Positions 19,806-29,659 of a stretch of DNA of 64,000 nt are shown piece by piece (positions within the stretch are counted from its first letter, which is position 1; every line of letters starts with the position of its first letter). Under the pieces are notes generated by a model, which saw only the letters and a list, made by a program, of their open reading frames with translations, ran no database searches and had not been told where the DNA came from. This DNA is from Chlorophyllum brunneum (lineage: Eukaryota > Basidiomycota > Agaricomycetes > Agaricales > Agaricaceae): contig OY756143.1 of the NCBI GenBank assembly GCA_963576785.1, positions 868,001-932,000 of the forward strand, written 5' to 3'. The position numbers and the translations under genes were made by a program.

Positions 19806-21077
19806 CTACTCGGAGCCTTCGACAAAATCCTCTCTCTCCTCTATTTCTTGTTCGTCATCCTCGTTGACTTCTCTGATATGGGCTTTCTTGGGTGCCCGGC
19901 AGTTCTTCGAGATGTGGCCCTGTTTACCGCAATTGTAACACGTTATTTTGGTGTACGTGACTTTTGTCTTCTTCCTGCAGTATTTGGCAATATGCCCATA
20001 GAGGTTACAATTGTAGCACCTCGGTTTTCCAGTCTGATCGGTGTCTGCCCTTTGTCGTCCTATCTCCATGGGTTGTCCTCTTCCCCCATAGATAACTCCG
20101 GTGGTGGTTTTGACATCTCCTCTAGTGATGTCCGTTGCTTCGTAACCTTGTCCTACTGCGAGGATCGTGGTTTTCCATTTGCTGTATGTTGTTGGGACGG
20201 AGGTTGTCGGGTAACCTACTATGGTTCGAATAATGTCTGCTCGTGTGTGGCGCTTGAGAAGGAATATCGCGTGTGTGTCGTCTGTTCCTGCTTGGGCTCT
20301 CAATGCTTCGAATTCGATTAAGAAGTCTGCTGTGTTCTTCTTTCCCTGTTTGAACGTCTCTATTTCTCCTTCGGCTATGGCTTTCCTATTCCCCAAGGAG
20401 AATGTGGCTTCTACTTCTTTCGTAAAGTCCTCCCAAGCCGGTGTTTTCTTGTTCTGGATGGCTTGTAGTTGCGTGTTGGCGTAAGGACCTGCTAGTCCTC
20501 CTTTCATCCTTGCCAAAATGGCTACTATTTTCTGTTCTTCTTCCTCTATCTTGTTGAACATTAGCCATAAGGATATGGCTCTCCACCAATCGTCAAATTT
20601 GGTCCTATCCCCATTAAAATATCCTGGTTCCGGGGCTAGGTTCTTTGGTACGTTGATCTCGTCTGTCATTTCTGGTTCTGATTCTGGTTCGCTGTGTTCG
20701 TTTTCGTAGGTTTCGGCGATTTCTATATCGGCTGTGGCGTCGGCGACTTCTGTGTCGAATTCGGTTTCGAATAGAGCTGTGTCGATTTCTTCTTCAAACG
20801 GAGCTGGTTCTTCGTCTGTGCTGTGTTCGGATTCTTCCTCGTGGGTTTCGGCGATATCTATATCGGATGTGTTCTCGGCGACTTCTGTGTCGAATTCGGT
20901 TTCAAATAGAGCTGTGGTCTCGTCTACGCTGTGTTCGGATTTCTGCCGTTTAAGGCCTTCAGGGATTTCTGGTTCTGTTGATCGTTTGGATCCTGTTGCT
21001 ACGGGTGAACCCTGGATGTCTGTTGGTCTCGGAGCTCTCTGTCTTCTCGGTGTTCTCGATGAGCTACTGCTGCTCAT
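19806..21077 (-). CDS. G2 gag polyprotein
   Basis: 423 codons starting at a clear ATG (MSSSSSSRTPRRQR). A serine/arginine-rich N-terminus is followed by an acidic repeat region at about residues 50-135 built of FETEFDTEVA and IDIAET modules, then a capsid-like domain (PGYFNGDRTKFDDWWRAI onward), and two CCHC zinc knuckles (CYNCNLYGHIAKYC and CYNCGKQGHISKNC) before an acidic tail. Gag forms the virus-like particle and binds element RNA. The stop TAG lies about 60 nt upstream of the GTG that opens the conserved pol start region, but the pol frame itself already overlaps the end of gag. Confidence 0.95.
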   Translation of the reverse strand: MSSSSSSRTPRRQRAPRPTDIQGSPVATGSKRSTEPEIPEGLKRQKSEHSVDETTALFETEFDTEVAENTSDIDIAETHEEESEHSTDEEPAPFEEEIDTALFETEFDTEVADATADIEIAETYENEHSEPESEPEMTDEINVPKNLAPEPGYFNGDRTKFDDWWRAISLWLMFNKIEEEEQKIVAILARMKGGLAGPYANTQLQAIQNKKTPAWEDFTKEVEATFSLGNRKAIAEGEIETFKQGKKNTADFLIEFEALRAQAGTDDTHAIFLLKRHTRADIIRTIVGYPTTSVPTTYSKWKTTILAVGQGYEATDITRGDVKTTTGVIYGGRGQPMEIGRQRADTDQTGKPRCYNCNLYGHIAKYCRKKTKVTYTKITCYNCGKQGHISKNCRAPKKAHIREVNEDDEQEIEEREDFVEGSE

Positions 21078-21157
21078 ATACTGTTGTCCTGGTCGGAGGC
21101 TATTATTCCAAGCCTAGCTACGAATAGTGGCACCTCTCTTGCAAGGTGAGTCGAATG

Positions 21158-21170
21158 ACACTTTACCAAA
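21158..21170 (-). promoter_or_regulatory. Primer-binding site of G2, self-priming type
   Basis: On the minus strand the sequence after the 5' LTR reads T-TTGGTAAAGTGT. It is perfectly complementary to ACACTTTACCAA inside the LTR (21265..21254, minus), which sits about 34 nt downstream of the TATA box, at the expected 5' end of the transcript. This matches the self-priming arrangement known from S. pombe Tf1, where the mRNA 5' end anneals to the PBS. Confidence 0.8.
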
Positions 21171-21470
21171 TGTTACGACCTTAGTCTCTGACTCAGGTTG
21201 CAAGCCTTTGGATAAAGGAAAGGAAGTAGAGAAGGGAAGAAGGGATGATACGATTGGTAAAGTGTAAGGAATACATCAAGTATTACTACACTTTATATAC
21301 TAGTGGTAGAGGCTAATAATAAGGGAGTCGAGTAACGGAGTCAGAGGAGAGGAGTAGAACGAGTCAGGTAGGAGGCACAGCCTCTAGGGTAATACAGGAG
21401 ATGAAACAAGTATGAGAGTACACGAGGTAATGGGCACATGATGGGAATGAACGGTCTATGATTCGTAACA
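21171..21470 (-). repeat. 5' LTR of G2
   Basis: A 300-bp LTR identical to the 3' LTR. On the minus strand it holds a TATA box, TATATAAA (21299..21292), and the self-primer sequence ACACTTTACCAA (21265..21254). Followed on the plus side by the target duplication CCCAC (21471..21475). Confidence 0.96.
21254..21299 (-). promoter_or_regulatory. LTR promoter of G2: TATA box and predicted transcript start
   Basis: TATATAAA at 21299..21292 (minus), with the self-primer 12-mer starting 34 nt downstream. In G4 the same pair lies at 45427 and 45461, again 34 nt apart. This spacing places the 12-mer at or near the mRNA 5' end. Confidence 0.7.
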
Positions 21471-21660
21471 CCCACAAGGCAACGTGCTCCAACTGTGGCA
21501 AGGACCACCTCGCCACTGACCGAAAATGTCAGTTTTGGAGAAAGCAATTTGACTATGACTGGTATGCAAACAAAGCACTCGAACTGCGAGCAAACAAAGG
21601 AGTTCTGTCACCCACCTCCTCCCCATCCCGGGCTAGTCAAAGCCAAACTACCCCCCCTCA

Positions 21661-24600
21661 ATGAACAATGTCCCTGACGAGCAAGACAGGCCTCCTCGTT
21701 CACTTCTGAGTGAGTTGAAGGTCTGCTCTCACAACATAGGTAGATCATATGGAGTGATGGAGACAGTCCTCGCGCGTAGAGGTGACGTCGACCTCCTCCT
21801 CATACAAGAACCCCCTTGGAGATTCCTCCGAGACATCCCCTCATCTGTCTCTAACGACGGAGTGCCCCTCGTAGGAGGCCCAGTTCACCTGGACTGGATG
21901 CTCCTTTTTTATCCAATAATTGCCGAAGAAGTCCTACAAGTGGGATGCCGACAATACCCTCAACATACGGTCAACATGGAACACTGTACCACTCCACAAG
22001 TCCTCGCCTTTGCTCACAAGAGGCTGAAACGACTCCGACCCTCCATCCGAAGAGATGTAATTGACCATCAAGACCTCCTGTGTATATCTCTATACGCAGG
22101 AGGAGAAGAACTACTGCTGTTAAATGTTTATAATGACAGCCGTAACACTGCACTCCACTTCCTCGAGGAGCGACTCTTCGACCTCCCGCCCTTTCTTCTG
22201 TTGGGAGGAGACATCAACATCAGATTGGAGCTCTGGGACTCTTCGACGGATCAACATCCGGTGAGTGCGGACCGACTCCTTATGGTCACCGAAGCCCTCA
22301 ATCTTGTGAGGACAACTCCATCTGAGGCCAAACCAACTCGATATGCCTCGGACCCTAACTTACCAGACACGGTCATTGACCTAATCTTCGTTTCAGGAAC
22401 GCTTCCACACATTCCCTCCCACTCTATCCAGGACGGCAATCGGTACAATTCAGACCATGCCCCCCTACTAATCAGGTTACCTATTCTGCAGATGGATGTC
22501 GTAGTCGAAAGATTGACTATCCCCAAAGACTCGGAAGAGGAAACCAGGTTCCTGACGGATATCGTAGAAGGAATCAAGAACAAGAACTGGCTGATGAATG
22601 ACACAGACGAGCTGGAGAGAGCTGTTGCCAAATTGGGAGTTTTATTTGACAGATCATGGACTCGGAATGCGAAGACGACCAAGATCACCACTAGATCCAA
22701 GACCTGGTGGAACGAGGAGTGCTCAACTGCACTCACTATGCACCGCACAGACCGCAAGAACAAGCACAAGTGGAACACTTTTCGCAAAACCACGAGAAAA
22801 ACGAAAAGAGCCTACTTCGACAAGAAGATACAAGAAATCTCCGTCGACCGAAAACGCCCGTGGGATCTCATGCCATGGGTTAAAGACCGCGCACTTCCGG
22901 CCACGGAAGCCATGCATCACAACGGTCGGCCTTGTCTCACACTAAACAATCTGTGGACGGCTCTCGACTCCCACTACAACGCCGCCCGTGATAGACCAAC
23001 GAACGTGGCAGTACTAGACGAGCTTTCTCCCCTGAATGGAAGGGAGAATAGGACTTGGGTAGATTTCTCTCTCTTAGAGATGATGGAGTCACTCAAGGAT
23101 ACCTCGAATTCTTCCTCCCCTGGTCCCGACCACATTTCCTGGTCCCATCTAAAACAGATTGTCACCGATGAAACTTGCACTGGTCTATTCCTCAAAATTG
23201 GTAGTGCGTGTCTGAACATCGGACACTGGCCTACCCACTTCAAAAAGTCAACGTCGGTGATTATTCCGAAACCCAATAAACCCGACTACTCCACTCCGAA
23301 GGTGTTCCGACCAATTGTCCTCCTTAACACGTTTGGCAAGCTTATCAAGAAAATGCTCACCAAGCGACTCCAATTTGAGGCTGTTAAATTCAAGGTTCTC
23401 CATCCGCACCAATTAGGAGCGATCTGCCAGAGGTTCACTGAGGACGTGGGTCTCTTCCTGATGCACATTATCCGGGGAGCTTGGACAAAGAAAAAAAAAG
23501 ACGTCAGTGCTTGTATTTGACGTGGCCCAATTCTTCCCCTCCCTCAACCACGATCTCCTTATCAAAATTCTATGACAACAAGGATTTCCCCCCCAAGTCG
23601 CAGCGTTCTTCAACAACTACCTAAAAGAATGCCGCACTACCTACCAGTGGAACAATGAAACTTCCCTGGAATATGATGCAGCAGTAGGAGTAGGTCAGGG
23701 CTCAGCCCTCAGCCCTATTCTCTCTGCTTTATTCCTCGCCCCTCTTTTACACGTCTTTGACACCCGTATGGAGGAATACCGCGACAAGTGGGACTTTGAT
23801 GTCCTGTCATTCGTTGATGACAGCACTTTAATCACGCAATCCCTGTCTCTGGAGAAGAACGTGGAAATCCTGCAACACATGTACCGCGAAATGGAGCGGC
23901 TCATGAACGAATTTGGCCTGGAAATTGAACACGGCAAGTCCGAGATCTTTCACTTCACATGTGCAAGACAGGACTCGAATCCCTCAATTGATTTGGGATC
24001 CCTGCCGTTCACGGGTCGCAACCCCCTCAAACCGAAGATCCATTGGCGGTACCTCGGCTTTTACTTCGACCGGACGTTGACCTTCAAAGAACACGTTCGA
24101 TTCTATTCCGCCAAGGCGATATCCACCATCAAGGCAATGAAAATGCTGGGAAACTCCATCAGGGGTCTATCCCCCAGCAACAAGAGACTACTCTACCGTT
24201 CATGTGTCATACCGGTTGCGATGTATGGATTCCGACTATGGTTTCACGATCAATCCCGTACCAAGGGAACTTGTGAGATCCTTAACAAAATGCAATGAAG
24301 GGTAGCACTCTGGATTACTGGGGCCTTCCGTACTTCTCCCACCAGTGGTGTAGAGTCCCTCGTGGGGCTCATGCCCATCAAACTACATCTCCGAAAGTTG
24401 GCCGAACAACAATCGTCGAGGCTTCATATGTTGGACAATGAACATGCATTGGCAAGATTAATGAAAGAATATCATTCTTCCCCCCACCAACTTCACATCA
24501 AGAACTTCATGGAGGTTCAGAAGAAGAAGACATTAGGAGCTGTGATGGACTTTTCATGCCCCACCCCTGAGACTCGGTATATAGAACATTTTAATTCCGT

Positions 24601-25711
24601 TTCTAAATCTCTCTGGCCCGGACGTAGATTACTTGACTGTTTCTCTACTAATGTAACTTTTATAGGATTCAACCGGGACAACCCTCACCTCTCAAAGACG
24701 CTTTGGGACGATGTAACAACGAACGCGACAATGGATGCAAAATCCATCACGATCGGTATGGACGGCTCAGTCCACCCCAATCCCAACCCACTTGCCAGCC
24801 AGTTCACGGCGGCAGCTACCATTTGACATCTTGACGGCGGGAGTTCTATTATGAAGAGGCTCGGAGGAACCACGTTGACAGACACGGAACTGGTAGCGCA
24901 GTACTTAGGTATTACCAAGGTGCTCGCTACTGCCGATTACGACCAGATTGAACACATTCATGTGTTCACTGATTCCATCATGGCCTCCCGGCTCCTACTC
25001 AACTATTCACCGCACTCCTACCAGCGACAGTCTATCCTCATGTCGAAAGCGCTCCTGGCTTGGTTCAACAAATCAGACCGACACTGCCTTTCGTTTTATC
25101 ACACACCGTCGAAATGCAAGTACAGGATATAAAAAGCCACGCACGACTGGATCCAGATGGTCGCCTGGCCCAACCAGGGTCAAAACCATTGAGTACCAAA
25201 CTCGATCGACTACTTACGCAAGAAGTCCGCCAAACGCGCCAGTCACACATGGCAAGCCATGTTCGGATTCAAGACTTACAGCGGTAGCTCTTTTCTCCAC
25301 CTCCCGGTGCGAGCAAATGGAGCCTCTGCCTTACCATCGCATATCAAGTCCGGTCCATGGATACGAGAATGCGGATACCAGCCCCAGCTCTTTGCAAGAG
25401 CTTGTCGTGCCATACTATGCCACGCCCCGATTGGAGAATATCGACTACGATTCTTTCCTAACGAGGATCTTTCGTGCCACCACTGCAATAGTCAAATGGT
25501 GCAAACGAGGTCACACATCCTGTATCGTTGCAACAACTTTGATCACCACTTCGGCGTTGACACGATCAAGACATTCATCAACTTCTTGCGCCGTAACCCC
25601 TCCGCGTTCAGCTTCCCCCCAGAACCTAATCACCCTCGTATCCATGCCAGTTCTATCCCACTGTTACATCGTCATCAAGTCCAAAGGAGGTTTGGGTCTG
25701 CGCCTGTGTAG
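21661..25711 (+). pseudogene. LINE-A ORF2 (APE endonuclease, RT, RNase H), frameshifted
   Basis: It starts at the ATG overlapping the ORF1 stop as ATGA. The N-terminal APE endonuclease has CSHNIGRSYG and LLIQEPPW, and GGDINIRLELW further on. RT has SSPGPDHISWSHLK, VGQGSALSPILSAL and LSFVDDSTL. The RNase H region has IGMDGSVHPNPN and HVFTDSIMAS. A C-terminal CHHC motif reads CHHCNSQMVQTRSHILYRC. Defects: +1 nt in an A-run near 23490, and stops near 23571, 24296, 24824 and 25130, three explained by CGA to TGA and one by CAA to TAA. Total length corresponds to about 1350 codons, as in LINE-B. Confidence 0.9.
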
Positions 25712-26173
25712 GATCCTTTTCTTTTATCTTTTTTCTTTTGCTCTCCCGGTTATGGATTTCCAGTTCATTTCTCTATCTCCCCTTCCCTCGCTCGTCTATT
25801 TTTTATATAGTTTTCATTCAACTTCCATCTCTCCCGTGGTGCCCGGGTAAATACCTGCCTACACGCTATGTACCGTTTGATGTTCCCCCTTGTGATTGCA
25901 AGTAGATAGTTTCTTTTCTATCGATTTCTCTCTCTCACTCTCTCTCTTTCCGAATTCCTTTCTTTCCTCTTTCCACTGAACATCGTAGGTACCAAACATC
26001 TCTCTAGTGTATGCGCTAGATGTCAACAAGTCTCGTGGGGTTAGTTTACTTGTAGTTTACTTTCCCTTCTCTGAACATTCTGTACATTCTGCCTTTGTAT
26101 GTATGTACACGCGGACTGCATTCGAGCACCGCTATATAAATTGTTGATTAAAAAAAAAAAAAAAAAAAAAAAA
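25712..26173 (+). other. LINE-A 3' UTR and poly-A tail
   Basis: About 440 bp of 3' UTR similar to that of LINE-B (shared segments include CGTGGTGC, CACGCTA and TTGTATGTATGTACACG, and the end CACCGCTATATAAATTG) is followed by about 27 A residues and the target duplication. The conserved 3' end is the likely recognition site for the element's reverse transcriptase. Confidence 0.85.
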
Positions 26174-26185
26174 AAGCCTATCCCC

Positions 26186-26710
26186 TCTACCAACCTCATT
26201 GCCTATTATACTATCTAGCTACAAAAACAGTCACAAGACCTGGCAGAAGCCAAGCAATGTCTTTTGAAGGCCTGTTATAACTTTATTCATCATTTCAAAG
26301 AGGTACACAAGAATCTCATCTGAGACTTTAACTTTGAGCCTGTTACCCTGGTCCTTATTCAAAACTTGCATTTGGATGGAGATATTGGAGGCAAGGCCAA
26401 ACCACATTGGTTTGGGCCCATGGTGGTAGTGAGGAGGACAACAGGAGGATCATACATACTCGTAGAGCTTGATAGATCAATTTTTAAGTTTCAATTTGTA
26501 GTATTCTGCCTCATGCCTTACCATACCCATTAATTCCACTTACATGACTCACCAACATCAATATTGACAAGTTTATGGATGAGACACATAAGCAGGAAGA
26601 GTTTCAGGACTGCTGGCATAATGCCTCCTTTCTTGCAGTTTCCCTTCTATCTTGCCCACTTCATGCAGACTAACTGGGAAGTCAGTATGAAATGTACCCC
26701 CTGGATGTAA
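26186..26710 (+). pseudogene. R1 relic, 3' part of pol
   Basis: Resumes relic R1 after LINE-A. Translated pieces KPHWFGPMVVVRRTTGGSYI and LVELDRSIFKFQFVVFCLMP match the C-terminal end of the same gypsy lineage as I know it. Several stops. It ends at about 26710, where the dispersed module begins. Confidence 0.7.
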
Positions 26711-26857
26711 AGATCAGATATTTGCTGACAATGGAAATTGTCCATCCCATACCATCTCACACTACAACCAACAGTATACATCCAAATCAAGATGGCCCTG
26801 CCAATCCCTACCATATCAAAACTGCATAGCCAATATTACCAATGCTTGGACACAGTT
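26711..26857. repeat. Dispersed ~145-bp module, copy 2 of 3
   Basis: About 95% alike by eye to 2445..2589 and to 51986..52130 in the inverted-repeat arms. Here it directly follows relic R1 coding sequence, suggesting it is the beginning of the R1 3' LTR or 3' UTR. Confidence 0.65.
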
Positions 26858-27990
26858 CATTTCCAATCATTTCATATTTTTTTCCCTTTTCTTTCATTTC
26901 TTCTTTGGCTTCAATGCTAACAATCAAGGACTTGTCATTCAACTGACAGAGTCTACCTATCTACACCCTTTCCACCAATCACTTCCCTTTCTTTCTTTAC
27001 TACTCAGAAAATCATGTTACAATCATCATAAAACTTTCTTTATCTCTCTTTCTTGCTCATCCCTTATTCTCTAGATTTAGTAGATACTCATAGTGTACTA
27101 GTATAAATACACTCATGTATCTACAACTAGGGGGCAGTGAAAATTTGACCTTTAATCTCTTGGGTCAGTAGCCAGTAATATCAGTTGACATTGTACTTAC
27201 TTTATCACCTCAAACCCCAGCCACTTCTTATCACTTCACTAACCTAATGCAAATAAGCTACTTCAATGCTTTTTGCATTTTCTACAAACCCTCAGTTAGC
27301 CAAAGACATATCTGGGGGAAAAAGTTGGGAACACAAAAATTTCACCTCTTTTATCTCATCCAAATCATTAGTCTTGATCCTAATAATCTTCCTCCCTAAT
27401 GCTTTCTCAATCTGATCCATTTGTGTCCATGTAGTATGGTACACAAGCAGTCCACAGATGGTTTTTTATATGTGTGTAATTAACCAATTCTAGGTCCAGA
27501 TATGGTCCTTTCCTCATATCACCTTGAGCCTCTGAGCTGTTAGCCCTTGGTGCTATTTCAGGTTGTGTCTACAGGATTCTTGTGTTTTATATGGTGCCAA
27601 ATCACTCAGAAATGGAATTTAGAATTTTTTTGTGAATTTATCACAGCAAAAGTACATAAATCATGTGCCAAGTCAAATCTTGTGCCTGCATGGTCTTTGG
27701 ATCACTCCAGAGTCAATCTTATTGGAACCCAGCCATAATCTATGACCTAACATATATTTCAGACACTTTGGATATTATCTTACAGCTGCTCTTGCACAGG
27801 TAGGTATACAGTGCATTGTGCATACAGCTGTGTCACACTAGGTAACATATCATGTGATAACCTACATGTGACTAGTATAATGGCATTAGCCTCTATATTC
27901 CATGATAAGTATCTCATCACTCATAATGGATAAGATATCAAAGTGCACGCAAGTCTAGGCCATCAAAATCCATATAGCTACAAATAGTTT
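26858..27990. other. Decayed sequence without a recognisable gene
   Basis: AT-rich, with no convincing frame. A TATA-like ACTAGTATAAATACAC at about 27098 may belong to a decayed R1 LTR. Nothing else could be assigned before the G3 LTR at 27991. Confidence 0.4.
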
Positions 27991-28296
27991 TGTTATGAAC
28001 TATAGATAGACAGTCCATTCCTATCATGCGCCCATTACATTTATCAGTCTTATGTATCCGTTTCATCCCCTTGTTTCATCCCTTATGGCTGTACTCTTAC
28101 TGACTCATTCTACTCATCCCCTATGACTCCTTTACTCTGCTTCTTTATTCTTAGCTCGTACCACTAGTATATAAAGTGTAGTAATACTTGATGTATTCCT
28201 TATACTTTACCAATTGTATTATCCCTTACTCTCTTCTCTACTTCCTTGTCTTTATCCAAAGACTTGCAACCTGAGTCTCAGACTAAGGTTGTAACA
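27991..28296 (+). repeat. 5' LTR of G3 with PBS
   Basis: A 306-bp LTR, TGTTATGAAC...GTTGTAACA. The following TTTGGTAAAGTGTC is the self-priming PBS. The LTR partner (28202..28213, ATACTTTACCAA) has one C-to-T change that still allows a G-U pair. Confidence 0.88.
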
Positions 28297-28389
28297 TTTG
28301 GTAAAGTGTCATTCAACTCACCTTGTAAGAGAGGTGCCACTATTTGTAACTAGGCTTGGAATAATAGCCTCTGACCAGGATAACAGTAT

Positions 28390-29611
28390 ATGAGCAGCAG
28401 TAGCTCATCGAGAACACCAAGAAGACCAAGAGCTCCAAGACCAACAGATATCCAGGAATCACCAGTAACTACCAGATCCAAATGACGAACAGAACCAGAA
28501 ATCCCTGAAGGTCTTAAACAGCAGAAATCCAACCACAGTATAGAAGAAGACACAGCTCTTTTCAAGACCCTATTCAACACAGAAGTTGCCAAGACCACAT
28601 CTAACATAGAAGTTGCCGAGACCCCATTTGATACAGAAATTGCCGAAGCCACATCCAATATAGAAGTCACCGAGACCTACGAAAACAAAGAATCCAAAAC
28701 ATCTGACATTGAAGTCACAGAAACCCACGAGAACAAACACAGTGAACTAGAGACAGAATCAGAGATGGCCAATGAAATCAACTTCCCAAAGAATCTAGTC
28801 CTGGAACCAGGATACTTCAATAGAGATAGAACCAAGTTTGATGATTGGTGGAGAGCAATGTCCTTATGGACACTCTTCAACAAGATCCACAATAACAAAC
28901 AAAAGATAATTGGAGTATTAGTATGAATGAAAGGAGGACTAGTAGGTCCTTATGCCAATACTAAGTTACAAACAATTCAAGACAAGAAAACACCGGCATT
29001 TGATGACTTTGCAAAGGAGATGATAGCCACTTTCTTCTTGGAAAATAGGAAAGCAATACCAGAAGGGGAAATTAAGTTGTTCAAATAGGGAAAAAGGAAT
29101 ACCACAGAGTTCTTAATAGAGTTCAAAGCATTGAAAACTCAAACAGGAACAGACAATGCTCATGCTATATTCAAACAACACACTAGAGCAGACATTATAC
29201 AAACCATAGTAGGCTATCCGTCAGCCTCAATCCCAGACACATACAGCAAATGGAGGAACACAATTCTTGCAGTAGGACAAGGATACAAAATGGCAGACAT
29301 CACCTGAGGAGATGTCAGGACAAGCACAGGAGTCACATATGGAGGTGGAGGGCAACCAATGGAGATTGGTAGAGAGGGCAGACACTGATCAGAATGGCAA
29401 ACCAAGATGTTTCAACTGCAACCTATATGGGCATATCACCAAATATTGCCACAAGAAGATGAAGGTCACATACATCAAAATAACATGCTATAATTATGGC
29501 AAACAGGGCCACATCTCAAAGAATTGTAAAGCACCAAAGAAAGTGCACATTAGAGAGGTTACTAAGCAAGAAGAAGAGGTAAAGGAGGATTTTGCTGAAG
29601 GCTCTGAGTAG
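28390..29611 (+). pseudogene. G3 gag relic
   Basis: It starts at the conserved ATG (SSSSRTPRRPRAP). An acidic repeat region and a capsid-like region (PGYFNRDRTKFDDWWRAM) are followed by two knuckles, CFNCNLYGHITKYC (intact) and CYNYGKQGHISKNC, the second having lost a zinc-binding Cys to Tyr. Several stops and frame changes. Confidence 0.82.
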
Positions 29612-29659
29612 GCACAAACTCATAAGCCAATAAACCTAGAGTTTCTGTTTTACTTCACA

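Larger units (their letters stand above)
14980..21470 (-). mobile_element. G2: intact, recently inserted Ty3/gypsy chromovirus
   Basis: The element is 6491 bp with two 300-bp LTRs that are identical base for base as far as I can compare. It is flanked by the 5-bp duplication CCCAC (14975..14979 and 21471..21475), inside LINE-A ORF1. On the minus strand it holds gag (21077..19806), pol (19746..16324), a short ORF (16327..16136) and ORF3 (16226..15390), all open, plus a primer-binding site and polypurine tract. It is the only chromovirus in the window with every frame intact, so it is the best reference for the decayed copies and may be mobile. Confidence 0.96.
12988..21664 (+). pseudogene. LINE-A ORF1 (gag-like), interrupted by G2 and with stops
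   Basis: Coding parts are 12988..14979 and 21476..21664. It starts at the ATG encoding MPALRSNLSPRE, shared with LINE-B. It has a low-complexity basic/proline region, a conserved core (LKLLEFVSKFPELSNEKIVAMYD; TLNGPSRKQVIIPLLTGP) and C-terminal zinc knuckles (CGKCCRWGHPLVRC, CAHCKGPHSTTNH, CSNCGKDHLATDRKC). Stops are a TGA at 14545 (CGC-type Arg codon in LINE-B) and a second TGA near 14638. G2 is inserted between the second and third zinc motifs. The stop at 21662..21664 overlaps the ORF2 start as ATGA. Confidence 0.88.
12902..26173 (+). mobile_element. LINE-A: full-length Tad-like non-LTR retrotransposon, split by G2
   Basis: The target-site duplication AAGCCTATCCCC flanks it (12890..12901 and 26174..26185, the latter merging with the poly-A). 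Without G2 and its duplication the element is about 6.8 kb: a short 5' UTR (~86 bp), ORF1 (gag-like, CCHC knuckles), ORF2 (APE endonuclease, RT, RNase H, C-terminal zinc motif), a 3' UTR and ~27 A residues. Its 5' end corresponds to that of LINE-B, so both appear full length. Both ORFs carry stops and ORF2 has a +1 frameshift in an A-run near 23490, so it is dead. Confidence 0.92.

Noticed and set aside
22251..22793. 180-codon antisense frame in LINE-A ORF2
   Set aside because: Lies fully opposite the endonuclease region of ORF2 and has no supporting features.
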